From Actinotalea sp. JY-7876 (GTDB taxonomy: Bacteria > Actinomycetota > Actinomycetes > Actinomycetales > Cellulomonadaceae): a stretch of DNA of 64,000 nucleotides. Below, one piece after another: positions 44,198-53,686 of the stretch. The notes below the pieces were generated by a model. It worked only from the letters and a program-made list of their open reading frames with translations, made no database searches and was not told the origin of the DNA. Both the position numbers and the translations under genes were made by a program. The stretch is from the NCBI RefSeq assembly GCF_014042015.1, contig NZ_CP059493.1, positions 2,232,001-2,296,000 of the forward strand, given 5' to 3'. How positions within the stretch are numbered: position 1 is the first letter of the stretch; every line of letters starts with the position of its first letter.

Positions 44198-45304
44198 GTG
44201 CAGCGCATCGTCGCGGTCGACCTCCTGCGGGGCCTCGCGGTCCTGGGCATGTTCGCGGCGCACGTGGGCGACGCCGAGGGCCCGTGGTGGTCGGCGTCGG
44301 GCTGGCTGGGCGTCGCCGACGGACGCTCGGCCGCCACCTTCGCGCTCCTGGCGGGCGTCTCGGCAGCGCTCCTGAGCGGCGGCCCGCGCCCGCACGTCGG
44401 CGCGCGCCGACGGCACGCCGTGGTCCGCGTCCTGGCCCGCGCCCTGCTGCTGTGGCCCCTGGGCGCGGTCATGATCGCCCTGGGCACGCCGGTCGCGGTG
44501 ATCCTGCCGACGTACGCGGTGATGTTCGCGCTGGTCTCGCTCGCGCTCGGGTGGCGCCGCCGGACGCTGCTCGCCGTCGCGGGCCTCCTCGTCGTCCTCG
44601 GGCCGGTGGTCTGGGTCTACGCGCGCGCGGCGACCGCGACGTCGTTCGTGCTCGGGACCCCGCAACCGCTCGACGTGCTCGTCGGCGCCCACTACCCCGC
44701 CGTCGTGTGGATGGCGTACCTGCTCGTCGGCGTGGCGCTCGGCCGCACGGACCTCGCCGCCGACGGCGCCGCCCCGCGCCTGGCCCTCACGGGCCTCGCC
44801 GCGGCGGTGGTCGGGTACGGCGTCGGCGCGCTCGGCTCGGCGCGGATCGCGCCGCAGCACACCGTGCGCCGCGCGCTGCTCGCCGTCGAGCCGCACGCCA
44901 ACTCGGCGCCCGAGGTCGTCGGCAACATCGGCGTCTCGCTCCTCCTGCTCGCCGGCTGCCTGGTGGTCTCCCGGTACGGCTCCCGCCTCGCGGCGCCGCT
45001 CGCGGCGACCGGTGCGCTCGCGCTCACCGCGTACTGCGCCCAGCTCGTCGCGATCGCCGTCCTCGGTGACGGCGTGGTGTGGAACGCGAGCAACGTGACT
45101 CTCGCGGCCTTCGTCCTCGTCACGCTCGCGACGACGTGGGCCTGGCGCGCGACGCTCGGCCGCGGCCCGCTCGAACGTCTGCTCCACGAGTGGTCCACCG
45201 TCGTCGCCGACACCCTCGTGCCCGCGGGACGCAGGCTCGTGGGCGTCCCGGCCGGCACGCCGCCCCCGCCCCCACCGCCCGTTGTGACGGGCGCACCCCG
45301 GTGA
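44198..45304 (+). CDS. DUF418/DUF1624-type multi-pass membrane protein
   Basis: 368 residues from GTG. It opens with VAVDLLRGLAVLGMFAAHVGD, the N-terminal signature shared by heparan-alpha-glucosaminide N-acetyltransferase-like and DUF418 proteins. About nine to ten hydrophobic helices are visible, then a Pro-run tail. GDGVVWNASNVTL near the C-terminus lies in the DUF418 region. Possible membrane acyltransferase; substrate unknown. Convergent with the methyltransferase gene. Confidence 0.78.
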   Translation: MQRIVAVDLLRGLAVLGMFAAHVGDAEGPWWSASGWLGVADGRSAATFALLAGVSAALLSGGPRPHVGARRRHAVVRVLARALLLWPLGAVMIALGTPVAVILPTYAVMFALVSLALGWRRRTLLAVAGLLVVLGPVVWVYARAATATSFVLGTPQPLDVLVGAHYPAVVWMAYLLVGVALGRTDLAADGAAPRLALTGLAAAVVGYGVGALGSARIAPQHTVRRALLAVEPHANSAPEVVGNIGVSLLLLAGCLVVSRYGSRLAAPLAATGALALTAYCAQLVAIAVLGDGVVWNASNVTLAAFVLVTLATTWAWRATLGRGPLERLLHEWSTVVADTLVPAGRRLVGVPAGTPPPPPPPVVTGAPR

Positions 45305-45308
45305 GCGC

Positions 45309-46127
45309 CTACGACGGGACGCGCGCCAGGACCCAGCCGTGGAGCACGGCGAACCAGCCGTCCTCGGCCTCACCCCAGGCGCGCCACGCGTCGGCGAGGA
45401 CCTCCAGGGCGACGTCGTCCGCGAGGCCGTAGGCCACCGCCTGCTCGGCGAACGCCGAGGCCGTCACGCGCTCGGCCCAGACGCCGGACCACCACACGCG
45501 CTCCTCCGGGCTCGAGTAGCACCACGCGTCGGCGCCGCTCGTCACCAGCTCGGGGGCGAAGCCGGACGCGTGCGCCCAGGACAGGAGCCGGCGGCCGGCG
45601 TCCGCCTCGGTCCGGTTGGCGTCGGTGACCTCGTGGTAGAGCGCGAGCCACTCGTCGAGGCCGGCGCTCAGCGGGTACCAGGTCATGGCGGAGTAGTCGG
45701 CGTCGCGCACGGCGACCACGCCTCCCGGGCGCGTCACGCGGCGCATCTCGCGCAGGGCGCTGACGGGGTCGGACAGGTGCTGGAGCACCTGGTGCGCGTG
45801 CACGACGTCGAACGCGTCGTCGTCGAACGGGAGGGCCATGGCGTCGCCGGTGCGGAACTCCACGTTGGGCAGGTCCCCCGCCGCCTCGCGCGCGAGCTCG
45901 ATGACGGCGGCCGACGTGTCGACGCCGACGACGCGCCCCGGGGCCACGCGCCGCGCGAGGTCGATCGTCACGGTGCCCGGGCCGCAGCCGACGTCCAGCA
46001 CGCTCTGCCCGGCGCCGAGGGCCGGCACGAGGTAGGCCGCCGAGTTCTCGACGGTCCGCCAGCGGTGCGACCGCAGCACGCTCTCGTGGTGACCATGGGT
46101 GTACACGTCGGCGCTCACGCCGTCCAT
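45309..46127 (-). CDS. Class I SAM-dependent methyltransferase
   Basis: 272 residues from ATG. SAM-binding motif I SVLDVGCGPGTVTIDLAR, motif II-like VGVDTSAAVIELARE, and VVHAHQVLQHLSDPVSALREMRRVTRPGG (UbiE/Coq5-type motif). The C-terminal ~100 residues are rich in Trp. Acceptor is unknown. Monocistronic. Confidence 0.87.
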   Translation of the reverse strand: MDGVSADVYTHGHHESVLRSHRWRTVENSAAYLVPALGAGQSVLDVGCGPGTVTIDLARRVAPGRVVGVDTSAAVIELAREAAGDLPNVEFRTGDAMALPFDDDAFDVVHAHQVLQHLSDPVSALREMRRVTRPGGVVAVRDADYSAMTWYPLSAGLDEWLALYHEVTDANRTEADAGRRLLSWAHASGFAPELVTSGADAWCYSSPEERVWWSGVWAERVTASAFAEQAVAYGLADDVALEVLADAWRAWGEAEDGWFAVLHGWVLARVPS

Positions 46128-46195
46128 TCACCCGCACCCGCGCCGGTGTATCAAGTTTCGGGACGTCCCGTCTCGGATGGCGGCCGTGGGGCCCG

Positions 46196-46666
46196 TCAGC
46201 GCGGGACCGACGCCAGGCCGACGTCGACCCCGCGGTTCGCGAGCGCGTCGGCGCGCTCGTTCCCCGGGTCGCCGGCGTGGCCCTTGACCCAGACCCACGT
46301 CACGTCGTGGCCGCGGACCTCCTCGTCCAGGGCCTGCCACAGGTCCTTGTTCTTCACCGGCGTCCTCGACCCGGTCATCCAGCCGTTGCGCTTCCAGCCC
46401 GGCAGCCAGCGCGTCATGCCGTGCATGACGTAGGTGGAGTCCACGTGCAGCGTCACGGCGCACCGGCGGGTGAGCGCGCGCAGGCCCTCGATGACCGCGG
46501 TGAGCTCCATGCGGTTGTTCGTCGTCTCCGGCTCGCCGCCGCACAGCTCGCGCTCCCGCTCGCCCGAACGCATCCAGGCGCCCCAGCCGCCCGGTCCGGG
46601 GTTGCCCTTGCACGCACCGTCGGTCCACATCTCGACGACGGTCAGGGGCGGCGGCGCGCTGGGCAT
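46196..46666 (-). CDS. rnhA: Ribonuclease H type I
   Basis: Degrades RNA in RNA-DNA hybrids. 156 residues from an ATG chosen because AGGG is 7 nt upstream; a GTG two codons earlier has no such site. Catalytic acids are visible: D in [19 protein letters not shown] in [14 protein letters not shown] in [10 protein letters not shown], and C-terminal D in [10 protein letters not shown]. The DEDD set is complete. Confidence 0.93.
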   Translation of the reverse strand: MPSAPPPLTVVEMWTDGACKGNPGPGGWGAWMRSGERERELCGGEPETTNNRMELTAVIEGLRALTRRCAVTLHVDSTYVMHGMTRWLPGWKRNGWMTGSRTPVKNKDLWQALDEEVRGHDVTWVWVKGHAGDPGNERADALANRGVDVGLASVPR

Positions 46667-46685
46667 GCGCACACCCTAGGCGCGC

Positions 46686-47408
46686 TCAGGGCCACGGCCG
46701 GAGCTCGGGCAGCGGCACGGCGACGCCGTCCCGCTCGGCCGCGACAGGACCGGCGGGCTCACGCCCGGCGAGCCAGAGCACGAGGTCGTCGGCCGTCCCG
46801 CGGACGGTGACCACCGCGCCGTCGGCAGCGCCGACCGTGCGGCGCTCGGCGGGCCGGTCCGTCGCCGCGAGGTCGAGCCGGACGCCGTCGGGGACGCGGT
46901 CCGCGAGGTAGTCCACCAGGTGCGCGCGCAGGCCCGTGGTCCACGCCGCGGTGGTCAGCCCGGGCAGGTCAAGGTCGACGGCGTGCACCTCGGCCTCGCG
47001 CCACCACATCGTCAGGACGGCGCTGACGGGCCGGTCGCGGTACCCGGTGGTGACGTCCAGCACGTCCGGCCCGACGGCCGCGAGCGCCGTCTCGAGGCGC
47101 TCGAGCGCCGCGCGCAGCTGCTCGCGATGCTCGCCGGCACCGGCCCGCGCGCCGAGCTCGATCGCGGCGTCGCGCCCGGCGCGGCCGCCGTCGTAGAAGT
47201 CGACGCGCTCCGTCCCGGCGACGGCGTGCTCGAGCTGGCGGGCCGCTCCGCCGGCGACGCCGACCAGGTGGGCCAGCACGTGGCCGCGCGTCCAGCCCGG
47301 CAGGCGCGACGGGGCGCGGACGTCGTCGTCGGTGAGCTGGTCCACGGCAGCGAGGAGCCGCTGGTCGGTGCCGCGGATGTCGTCGAGGAGCAGGGCGAGG
47401 TCCGTCAT
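46686..47408 (-). CDS. Mycothiol-dependent maleylpyruvate-isomerase-like (MDMPI/DinB) protein
   Basis: 240 residues from ATG (MTDLALLLDDIRGTDQR). DinB-like four-helix N-terminal domain with LPGWTRGHVLAHLVGVAGG, where the conserved His would bind metal, and WWREAEVHAVDLDLPG, supplying further His/Glu. A C-terminal sterol-carrier-like stretch follows (TVRGTADDLVLWLAGR). Members bind mycothiol, consistent with an actinomycete. Substrate unknown. Confidence 0.82.
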   Translation of the reverse strand: MTDLALLLDDIRGTDQRLLAAVDQLTDDDVRAPSRLPGWTRGHVLAHLVGVAGGAARQLEHAVAGTERVDFYDGGRAGRDAAIELGARAGAGEHREQLRAALERLETALAAVGPDVLDVTTGYRDRPVSAVLTMWWREAEVHAVDLDLPGLTTAAWTTGLRAHLVDYLADRVPDGVRLDLAATDRPAERRTVGAADGAVVTVRGTADDLVLWLAGREPAGPVAAERDGVAVPLPELRPWP

Positions 47409-47485
47409 GGCACCCATCCCAGGCGAGCGTGGACCGGCGCGCAAGGCCGGGGCGCGGCGCCACGGCCGCCACCTACGCTGGAGCC

Positions 47486-48367
47486 GTGCTCACGACCACA
47501 CCGACCGTGCTGGCGCGCGAGGCCTGGGACGGCCTCGCACGAGCCCACGCCGACCGCGCCGACGCGCTGACCGCGGCCCGGCGCGCCCGCCGCGCCGCGG
47601 GCACGAAGGACGCCGTCGAGGACTTCCTCTACGACTACTACGGCGTGACGCCCGCCCGGCTGCGGCGGTGGCACCCGGGCGCCGGCGTGGGCCTCGAGAC
47701 GGCCGGCGAGGCGCCGCCGCACGCGACGTGGCGCTGGTACGCGACCACGGACGGCGTCGTCCGCCTCGACGTGCGCGCCTGGCTCGCCGAGCGCGGGGAC
47801 ACCGTGCGCTACGTCCACCGCCTCCTCGCGGCGACGGCCGGGCGACCGGTCTACACCGGCTGCCTCGGCCTGCACGAGTGGGCGATGGTCTACCGGCAGC
47901 CCGACCAGGAGCGGCGCCACGGGCTGCCCCTGCGCCTCGGCGCGTCCGGCACGGACGCCGTGGTCGAGCAGCACCCGGTGCGCTGCTCGCACATCGACGC
48001 CTTCCGCTTCTTCACGCCCGAGGCGGTCCCCCGCAACGAGCTGCGACCGACGCGCGAGACCCAGGTCGACCTCGACCAGCCCGGCTGCCTGCACGTCAAC
48101 ATGGACTGCCTCAAGTGGGCGCTCAAGCTCGGCCCGGCCGTCCCGGGCGAGCTCCTCCTGGACTGCTTCGGGCTCGCGGCGGAGATCCGGGTCCTGGACA
48201 TGCGCGCGTCGCCGTACGACGTCTCCTCGCTCGGCCACTCGGCCGTCCCCATCGAGACGCCCGAGGGCAAGCGGACCTACGTCGCGGCCCAGCGCGAGCT
48301 CGCCGAGCGGGCCGCCGTCCTGCGGTCCCGGCTCGTGGCCGTGTGCGCGGACGTGCTCGGGCCCTGA
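47486..48367 (+). CDS. Conserved actinobacterial protein, often labelled 3-methyladenine DNA glycosylase
   Basis: 293 residues from GTG (MLTTTPTVLAREAWDGLARAH). Conserved-looking blocks include DFLYDYYGVTPARLRRWHPG, LHEWAMVYRQPDQERR, RCSHIDAFRFFTPEAVPRNEL, CLHVNMDCLKWALKLGP and MRASPYDVSSLG. It has no HhH-GPD or AlkA/TagA signature that I can see, so the common glycosylase label is unsupported by sequence. Function is best called unknown. Sits before the helicase on the same strand. Confidence 0.65.
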   Translation: MLTTTPTVLAREAWDGLARAHADRADALTAARRARRAAGTKDAVEDFLYDYYGVTPARLRRWHPGAGVGLETAGEAPPHATWRWYATTDGVVRLDVRAWLAERGDTVRYVHRLLAATAGRPVYTGCLGLHEWAMVYRQPDQERRHGLPLRLGASGTDAVVEQHPVRCSHIDAFRFFTPEAVPRNELRPTRETQVDLDQPGCLHVNMDCLKWALKLGPAVPGELLLDCFGLAAEIRVLDMRASPYDVSSLGHSAVPIETPEGKRTYVAAQRELAERAAVLRSRLVAVCADVLGP

Positions 48368-48410
48368 GGCCACGCGCACCGGTGCGCCGCGCGCCTGCGA
48401 CGATGGACGG

Positions 48411-51026
48411 GTGAGCCACACCGCGCTTGAGGCGCCCGCCGTCAGCCCGCCGCGCCTGGTGGACCGCCTGCCCGCCGACGCCGACCCGGACGCGCTCTAC
48501 GAGGCGTTCACCGGCTGGGCGGAGGACCACGGCTTCGAGCTCTACCCGGCCCAGCAGGAGGCCGTGCTCGAGCTGGTCACCGGCTCGCACGTGATCCTCG
48601 CGACGCCGACGGGCTCGGGGAAGTCGCTCGTCGCCATGGCGGCGCACTTCGTCGCCCTCGCCCAGGGGCGCCGCACCTTCTACACGGCGCCGCTCAAGGC
48701 CCTGGTGAGCGAGAAGTTCTTCGCGCTCGTGGCGGCCTTCGGCGCCGAGAACGTCGGCATGATGACCGGCGACAGCAGCGTGAACCCCGGCGCGCCGATC
48801 ATCTGCTGCACCGCGGAGATCCTCGCCAACATCGCGCTGCGCACCGGCGGCGAGCGCACCGGCGACCCGCTCGCCGACGCGCTGCCCGACGACGACCCGG
48901 CCGTCCCGGGCGACGACGCCGTCGGGCAGGTCGTCATGGACGAGTTCCACTTCTACGCCGACCCGCAGCGCGGGTGGGCGTGGCAGGTGCCCCTGCTCGA
49001 GCTGCCCCGCACGCAGTTCCTGCTCATGTCCGCCACCCTGGGTGACGTCAGCTTCTTCGTCGACGACCTCGAGCGGCGCACGGGCACGCCGGTGGCCGCC
49101 GTGACGAGCAGCGAGCGGCCGGTGCCGCTGACGTTCTCCTACGTCGTGGAGCCGCTGCACGAGGTCGTGGAGGAGCTCGTCACGACCCGGCGCGCGCCCG
49201 TCTACCTCGTGCACTTCACGCAGGCCGCGGCCGCCGAGCAGGCGCAGGCGCTGCTCTCCACCACCGTGGCGTCCCGCGCGCAGCGCGACGCGATCGCGGC
49301 CGAGCTGGGCGACTTCCGCTTCGGCACGGGCTTCGGCAAGACGCTGTCCCGGCTCCTGCGGCACGGCGTGGGCGTGCACCACGCGGGCATGCTGCCGCGC
49401 TACCGGCGGGTGGTGGAGCGGCTCACGCAGCAGGGCCTGCTTACGGTCGTGTGCGGCACCGACACCCTCGGCGTCGGCATCAACGTCCCGATCCGGACCG
49501 TGGTGCTCACGTCGCTCGTCAAGTACGACGGCACCCGGATGCGGCACCTCAGCGCGCGGGAGTTCCACCAGATCGCGGGCCGCGCCGGCCGCGCCGGGTA
49601 CGACACGCTCGGCGAGGTGCTGGTCATGGCGCCGGAGCACGTCATCGAGAACCGCAAGCTGCTGGCCAAGGCCGGGGACGACCCGAAGAAGCTCAAGAAG
49701 ATCGTGCGGAAGAAGGCGCCCGAGGGCGCCGTCAACTGGACGGACAAGACGTTCGAGCGGCTGCGCGACGCCGACCCCGAGCCGCTGACCTCGAGCTTCA
49801 CCGTGACCCACGCGATGGTGCTCAACGTCCTGGCGCGGCGCGGGGACCCGGTCGCGGCCATGACGCGCCTGCTGCGCGAGAACCACGAGCCCGAGGCGGC
49901 CAAGGGCCGGCACGTGCGCCAGGCGGTCGCCGTCTACCGCTCGCTGCGCGCGGCGGGCGTCGTCGAGCGCGTCACCCTGCCGGACGGGCGCCGCACCGTG
50001 CGGCTCACGGTCGACGTCCCGCCGGACTTCGCGCTCAACCAGGCGCTGTCGCCGTTCGCCTACGCCGCGCTCGACGTCCTGGACCGCGAGTCGCCCACCT
50101 ACGCCCTCGACGTCCTGTCCGTCATCGAGTCCACGCTCGACGACCCCCGCCAGGTGCTCATGGCGCAGGAGCGCAAGGCCCGCGGGGAGGCGATCGGCGC
50201 GATGAAGGCCGAGGGCTACGACTACGACGAGCGCATGGCGGCGCTCGAGGACGTCAGCTACCCCAAGCCGCTCGCCGAGGTGCTCGAGGCGACCTTCGCG
50301 ATCTACCGGCAGACCAACCCGTGGGTCGCGGACCACGAGATCTCCCCCAAGTCGGTGGTGCGGGACATGGCCGAGCGCGCCATGACCTTCACGGAGTACG
50401 TGTCCGTCTACGGGCTCGAGCGCACCGAGGGCGTGCTGCTGCGCTACCTCGCCGACGCCTACCGCGCCGTGCGGCAGACCGTGCCGGCCGAGCGCCGCGA
50501 CGAGCAGCTCGAGGACCTGGTGGAGTGGCTCGGGGCCCTCGTGCGCGGCACGGACTCGAGCCTGCTCGACGAGTGGGAGCGCCTGAGCAACCCCGCCGCG
50601 GTCGAGGCCGAGGGCGCGGCGCCGACCGAGGTCGCTCCCCCGGCCCTGACGGGCAACGTCCGTGCGCTGCGCGTGCTCGTGCGCAACGCCCTGTTCCGGC
50701 GGGTCGAGCTCGTCGCACGGGAGCGCTGGGAGGCGCTCGGCGCGCTGGGCGACGTCGACGCCGACGGCGAGCGGTGGACCGCCGAGCGGTGGCGCGACGC
50801 GCTGGACCCCTACTTCGACGAGCACGACGACGTGGGCACGGGTCCGGCCGCGCGCGGCCCGGCGCTGCTGCTCCTCACCGAGGGGGCGACGCGGTGGGAG
50901 GTCCGCCAGCTGCTGGACGACCCGGCGGGCGACCACGACTGGCGCATCGACGCTGTCGTCGACCTGGCCGCGAGCGACGAGCGCGGCGAGGTCGCGCTCA
51001 CGATCACCGCCGCCGGCCGGCTCTGA
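48411..51026 (+). CDS. DEAD/DEAH-box RNA or DNA helicase with DUF3516
   Basis: 871 residues from GTG. Helicase domain with Q motif-like FELYPAQQEAVLELV, Walker A ATPTGSGKS (64-72), TAPLKALV (Ia), Walker B as DEFH (VVMDEFHFYADPQRGWAW) and SAT (LMSATLGD). A second domain carries GVGVHHAGMLPRYRR, TLGVGINVPIRTVV and QIAGRAGRAGYD. The C-terminal ~400 residues match the actinobacterial DUF3516 extension. Resembles Ski2/Mtr4-like helicases in overall order. Role probably in RNA or DNA metabolism; substrate unknown. Confidence 0.9.
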   Translation: MSHTALEAPAVSPPRLVDRLPADADPDALYEAFTGWAEDHGFELYPAQQEAVLELVTGSHVILATPTGSGKSLVAMAAHFVALAQGRRTFYTAPLKALVSEKFFALVAAFGAENVGMMTGDSSVNPGAPIICCTAEILANIALRTGGERTGDPLADALPDDDPAVPGDDAVGQVVMDEFHFYADPQRGWAWQVPLLELPRTQFLLMSATLGDVSFFVDDLERRTGTPVAAVTSSERPVPLTFSYVVEPLHEVVEELVTTRRAPVYLVHFTQAAAAEQAQALLSTTVASRAQRDAIAAELGDFRFGTGFGKTLSRLLRHGVGVHHAGMLPRYRRVVERLTQQGLLTVVCGTDTLGVGINVPIRTVVLTSLVKYDGTRMRHLSAREFHQIAGRAGRAGYDTLGEVLVMAPEHVIENRKLLAKAGDDPKKLKKIVRKKAPEGAVNWTDKTFERLRDADPEPLTSSFTVTHAMVLNVLARRGDPVAAMTRLLRENHEPEAAKGRHVRQAVAVYRSLRAAGVVERVTLPDGRRTVRLTVDVPPDFALNQALSPFAYAALDVLDRESPTYALDVLSVIESTLDDPRQVLMAQERKARGEAIGAMKAEGYDYDERMAALEDVSYPKPLAEVLEATFAIYRQTNPWVADHEISPKSVVRDMAERAMTFTEYVSVYGLERTEGVLLRYLADAYRAVRQTVPAERRDEQLEDLVEWLGALVRGTDSSLLDEWERLSNPAAVEAEGAAPTEVAPPALTGNVRALRVLVRNALFRRVELVARERWEALGALGDVDADGERWTAERWRDALDPYFDEHDDVGTGPAARGPALLLLTEGATRWEVRQLLDDPAGDHDWRIDAVVDLAASDERGEVALTITAAGRL

Positions 51027-51036
51027 GGGAGGCGTG

Positions 51037-51789
51037 ATGGCGAGGGCGCGGGTCGAGGCCGTGTCCGTGACGCCCCCGCCGCTGCCCGGCCCGGCGCTGA
51101 TGCGCCAGGCATGGCTCGACCTGACGTTCGTGCACTGGCGGGTGGACCCGGCCGACGTCGCACCGCTCCTGCCGCCGGGCACGGTGCCCGACGTCCACGA
51201 CGGCTCGAGCTGGCTCGGCCTGGTGCCCTTCCGCACCTCCGGCGGCGGCCTCGCGCGCGGGCCGGCGGTGCCGTGGCTCGGCGCCTTCGCGGAGACGAAC
51301 GTCCGCCTGTACTGCGTGGACGTGCGCGGGCGGCGCGGCGTGGTGTTCCGGACGATGGAGGCGGCCCGCCTCGGCTTCGTCCTCGGCGCCCGGTGGACGG
51401 CGGGGCTGCCCTACGCCTGGGCCCGGATGCGCGTCGTCGAGCGCGACGGGGTGCTGACCTACACCTCGCGCCGGCGGTGGCCGCGGTCGCCCGCGGCGAG
51501 CGCCCGCGTCGTCGTGCGGCCCGGCGCGCCCCGGCCGGCGGGCGACCCGCTGGACGCCTTCCTCACCGCCCGGTGGGCGCTGCACAGCGAGCGCCTGGGC
51601 CGCACGCTCTACCTGCGCAACCGGCACGAGCCGTGGCCGCTGCAGGACGCGGAGCTGCTCGCCCTCGACGCGTCGCTGGTCGACGCGTGCGCCCTCCCCG
51701 TCGGCCCGCGCCCGCCCGACTCGGTGCTGTTCTCACGCGGGGTCCACGCCGTGTTCGGCCCGCCGTCCACCGCACCGCGGGACCGGTGA
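51037..51789 (+). CDS. DUF2071-family protein (acetoacetate decarboxylase-like fold)
   Basis: 250 residues from ATG (MARARVEAVSVTPPPLP), following a GAGGGAGG ribosome site. MRQAWLDLTFVHWRVDPADVAPLLPPG and GSSWLGLVPFRTSG are typical of DUF2071. NVRLYCVDVRGRRGVVFRTMEA and FLTARWALHSERLG are also conserved. The YqjF/DUF2071 family has no settled function. Probable operon with the upstream helicase (10 bp gap). Confidence 0.85.
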   Translation: MARARVEAVSVTPPPLPGPALMRQAWLDLTFVHWRVDPADVAPLLPPGTVPDVHDGSSWLGLVPFRTSGGGLARGPAVPWLGAFAETNVRLYCVDVRGRRGVVFRTMEAARLGFVLGARWTAGLPYAWARMRVVERDGVLTYTSRRRWPRSPAASARVVVRPGAPRPAGDPLDAFLTARWALHSERLGRTLYLRNRHEPWPLQDAELLALDASLVDACALPVGPRPPDSVLFSRGVHAVFGPPSTAPRDR

Positions 51790-51817
51790 CGTCGGGGCAC
51801 CTCGGTACGCTGCGGAG

Positions 51818-52312
51818 GTGGCCAAGAAGCACGCGCCGACCGGCACGCCCGCGCTCGTCGCGCTGGCGGCGGCGGGCGTGCCGCACACCGCGCACCCGTA
51901 CGAGCACGACCCGGCGTCCGACGTCGGGTACGGCCTCGAGGCCGCGCAGGCGCTCGGCGTCGAGCCCGAGCGCGTCTTCAAGACGCTCATGGCCGAGGTG
52001 GACGGCGAGCTCACCGTCGCCGTCGTCCCCGTGACGGGCCGCCTCGACCTCAAGGCCCTCGCCGCCGCCGTGGGCGGCAAGAAGGCGGTCATGGCCGAGA
52101 AGCCGGCCGCCGAGCGCGCCACGGGCTACGTCGTCGGTGGCATCTCGCCGCTCGGCCAGAGGACGGCCCACCCGACCGTCGTCGACGAGACGGTCGAGCT
52201 GTTCGACACCGTCTTCGTCTCGGGCGGGCGCCGCGGGCTCGACGTCGAGCTCGCGCCCGCCGACCTCGTGCGGCTCACGGACGCCGTCCTCGCGCCGATC
52301 GCGCGCGACTGA
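51818..52312 (+). CDS. ybaK: Cys-tRNA(Pro)/aminoacyl-tRNA deacylase, YbaK/EbsC family
   Basis: Hydrolyses mischarged tRNA to protect translation fidelity. 164 residues from GTG (MAKKHAPTGTPALVALAAAG). EAAQALGVEPERVFKTLMAEVDG, VVPVTGRLDLKALAAAVGGKKAVMA and GYVVGGISPLGQR, where GGISPxG is the family signature, are present. Follows DUF2071 by 28 bp, convergent with yccF. Confidence 0.92.
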   Translation: MAKKHAPTGTPALVALAAAGVPHTAHPYEHDPASDVGYGLEAAQALGVEPERVFKTLMAEVDGELTVAVVPVTGRLDLKALAAAVGGKKAVMAEKPAAERATGYVVGGISPLGQRTAHPTVVDETVELFDTVFVSGGRRGLDVELAPADLVRLTDAVLAPIARD

Positions 52313-52321
52313 CCCGCGCCC

Positions 52322-52714
52322 TCAGCGGGAGCCGAAGGGCCGGTCGGTCTCGACGATCTCCTTGCCCAGCGGCATGAGGGAGACCGGGATCATCTTGAGG
52401 TTCGCGATGCCCATCGGGATGCCGATGATCGACACGAAGAGCGGGATCGCCGTCAGGACGTGGCCGATCGCCAGCCAGATGCCGGCCACGACCACCCAGA
52501 TGACGTTGCCCAGGGCGGACATGACGCCCGCGTCCCGCCGGTCCACGACCGCGCGGCCGAACGGCCACAGCGCGTAGCCGGCGATCCGGAACGAGGCGAT
52601 GCCGAACGGGATCGTCACGATGAGGACGCAGCAGATGACGCCCGCTACGGCGTAGCCGACGGCGAGCCAGAAGCCGGCGAAGACGAGCCAGATGAGGTTC
52701 AGGAGCGTGCGCAC
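52322..52714 (-). CDS. yccF: YccF-family (DUF307) inner-membrane protein
   Basis: 130 residues from the chosen GTG (MRTLLNLIWLVFAGFWLAVGY), where homologues begin. An upstream ATG at 52750 has a better GGGAGG site and would add 12 residues, so the start is uncertain. Four hydrophobic segments are visible in two similar halves (ITIPFGIASFRIAGYALWPFGR and SIIGIPMGIANLKMIPVSLMPLG). Function of the family is unknown. Confidence 0.85.
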   Translation of the reverse strand: MRTLLNLIWLVFAGFWLAVGYAVAGVICCVLIVTIPFGIASFRIAGYALWPFGRAVVDRRDAGVMSALGNVIWVVVAGIWLAIGHVLTAIPLFVSIIGIPMGIANLKMIPVSLMPLGKEIVETDRPFGSR

Positions 52715-52824
52715 GGGTCCACCGTGCCCTATCCGCCGCCGCCATGACATCCGGGACCTCCCTGGTCCCGCCCCTGAGGCTTCCCGTCGCCGGCCGGTCG
52801 TCACGGCCTCGGTAGGGTCACGCT

Positions 52825-53529
52825 GTGCCGCACCCCGTCGCCCAGCGCCTCGCCGTCGTCCGTGATCGCGTGGCGGATGCCGCGCGGGCCGCCGGCCGCG
52901 ACCCCGCCGACGTGCGGGTGCTCCTCGCGACCAAGACTATGCCGGCCGACGTCGTGCGCGAGGCGGTGCTCGCGGGCGCCGACCTGCTCGGCGAGAACAA
53001 GGTCCAGGAGCTCGTCGCGAAGGCACCCGCCCTGGGCGACCTGCGCCCGACGCTGCACGTCATCGGCCGCCTGCAGAGCAACAAGGTCAACCTCGCCCTG
53101 CGCTACGCCGACGGCGTGCAGAGCGTCGACGACCTCGGGCTCGCCGAGCGGCTGTCGCGGCGGTGCGAGGTGCTGGACCGGGACCTGGACGTCATGGTGC
53201 AGGTCAACGTCTCCGCGGAGCCGACCAAGGCCGGCGTCGCGCCCGATCGCGCGCTGGACCTCGCCGTCGCCGTCGCCGCGCTCCCCCGGCTGCGGCTCAC
53301 CGGCCTGATGACGATCGGCGCGCACTCGCGCGACGTCGGCCGGGTCGCGGCGGGCTTCGCGCAGCTGCGGGAGCTGCGCGATGCGCTGGTGGCGTCCAGC
53401 GCCCCGGGCACCGCGGAGGCCGGCGGGCTGTCCATGGGCATGAGCGGCGACCTCGAGGCCGCGGTCGCCCACGGCGCGACCATCGTGCGCCTCGGCACGG
53501 CCGTGTTCGGCGAGCGCCCCCACGCCTGA
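52825..53529 (+). CDS. YggS-family pyridoxal phosphate homeostasis protein
   Basis: 234 residues from GTG. Fold-type III PLP-binding protein with PLP lysine in VLLATKTMPADVV, GENKVQELVAKAP, HVIGRLQSNKVNLAL, MVQVNVSAEPTKAG, LTGLMTIG, and GLSMGMSGDLEAAVAHGATIVRLGTAVFG. Regulates PLP supply rather than catalysing a known reaction. Monocistronic. Confidence 0.94.
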   Translation: MPHPVAQRLAVVRDRVADAARAAGRDPADVRVLLATKTMPADVVREAVLAGADLLGENKVQELVAKAPALGDLRPTLHVIGRLQSNKVNLALRYADGVQSVDDLGLAERLSRRCEVLDRDLDVMVQVNVSAEPTKAGVAPDRALDLAVAVAALPRLRLTGLMTIGAHSRDVGRVAAGFAQLRELRDALVASSAPGTAEAGGLSMGMSGDLEAAVAHGATIVRLGTAVFGERPHA

Positions 53530-53686
53530 GCACGACGCGGCCACGCACCCGGCGCGCGCAGCCGCCCACCCGCGCCCCCGCCCACCCCGGAGCGTCTCCG
53601 ATATCGCTGCGACCGGTGTGGGTGCCCACCGCTAGCGTGGAGGGCCCTCGTGACCGCACGGGTGGCGGGACCAGTGGAGCGTGCAG

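Noticed and set aside
48123-51236. Very long open minus-strand frame opposite the DUF3516 helicase gene
   Set aside because: It is a composition artefact of the third-position G+C bias of the helicase; its translation is low-complexity Arg/His/Asp/Glu without any family motif.
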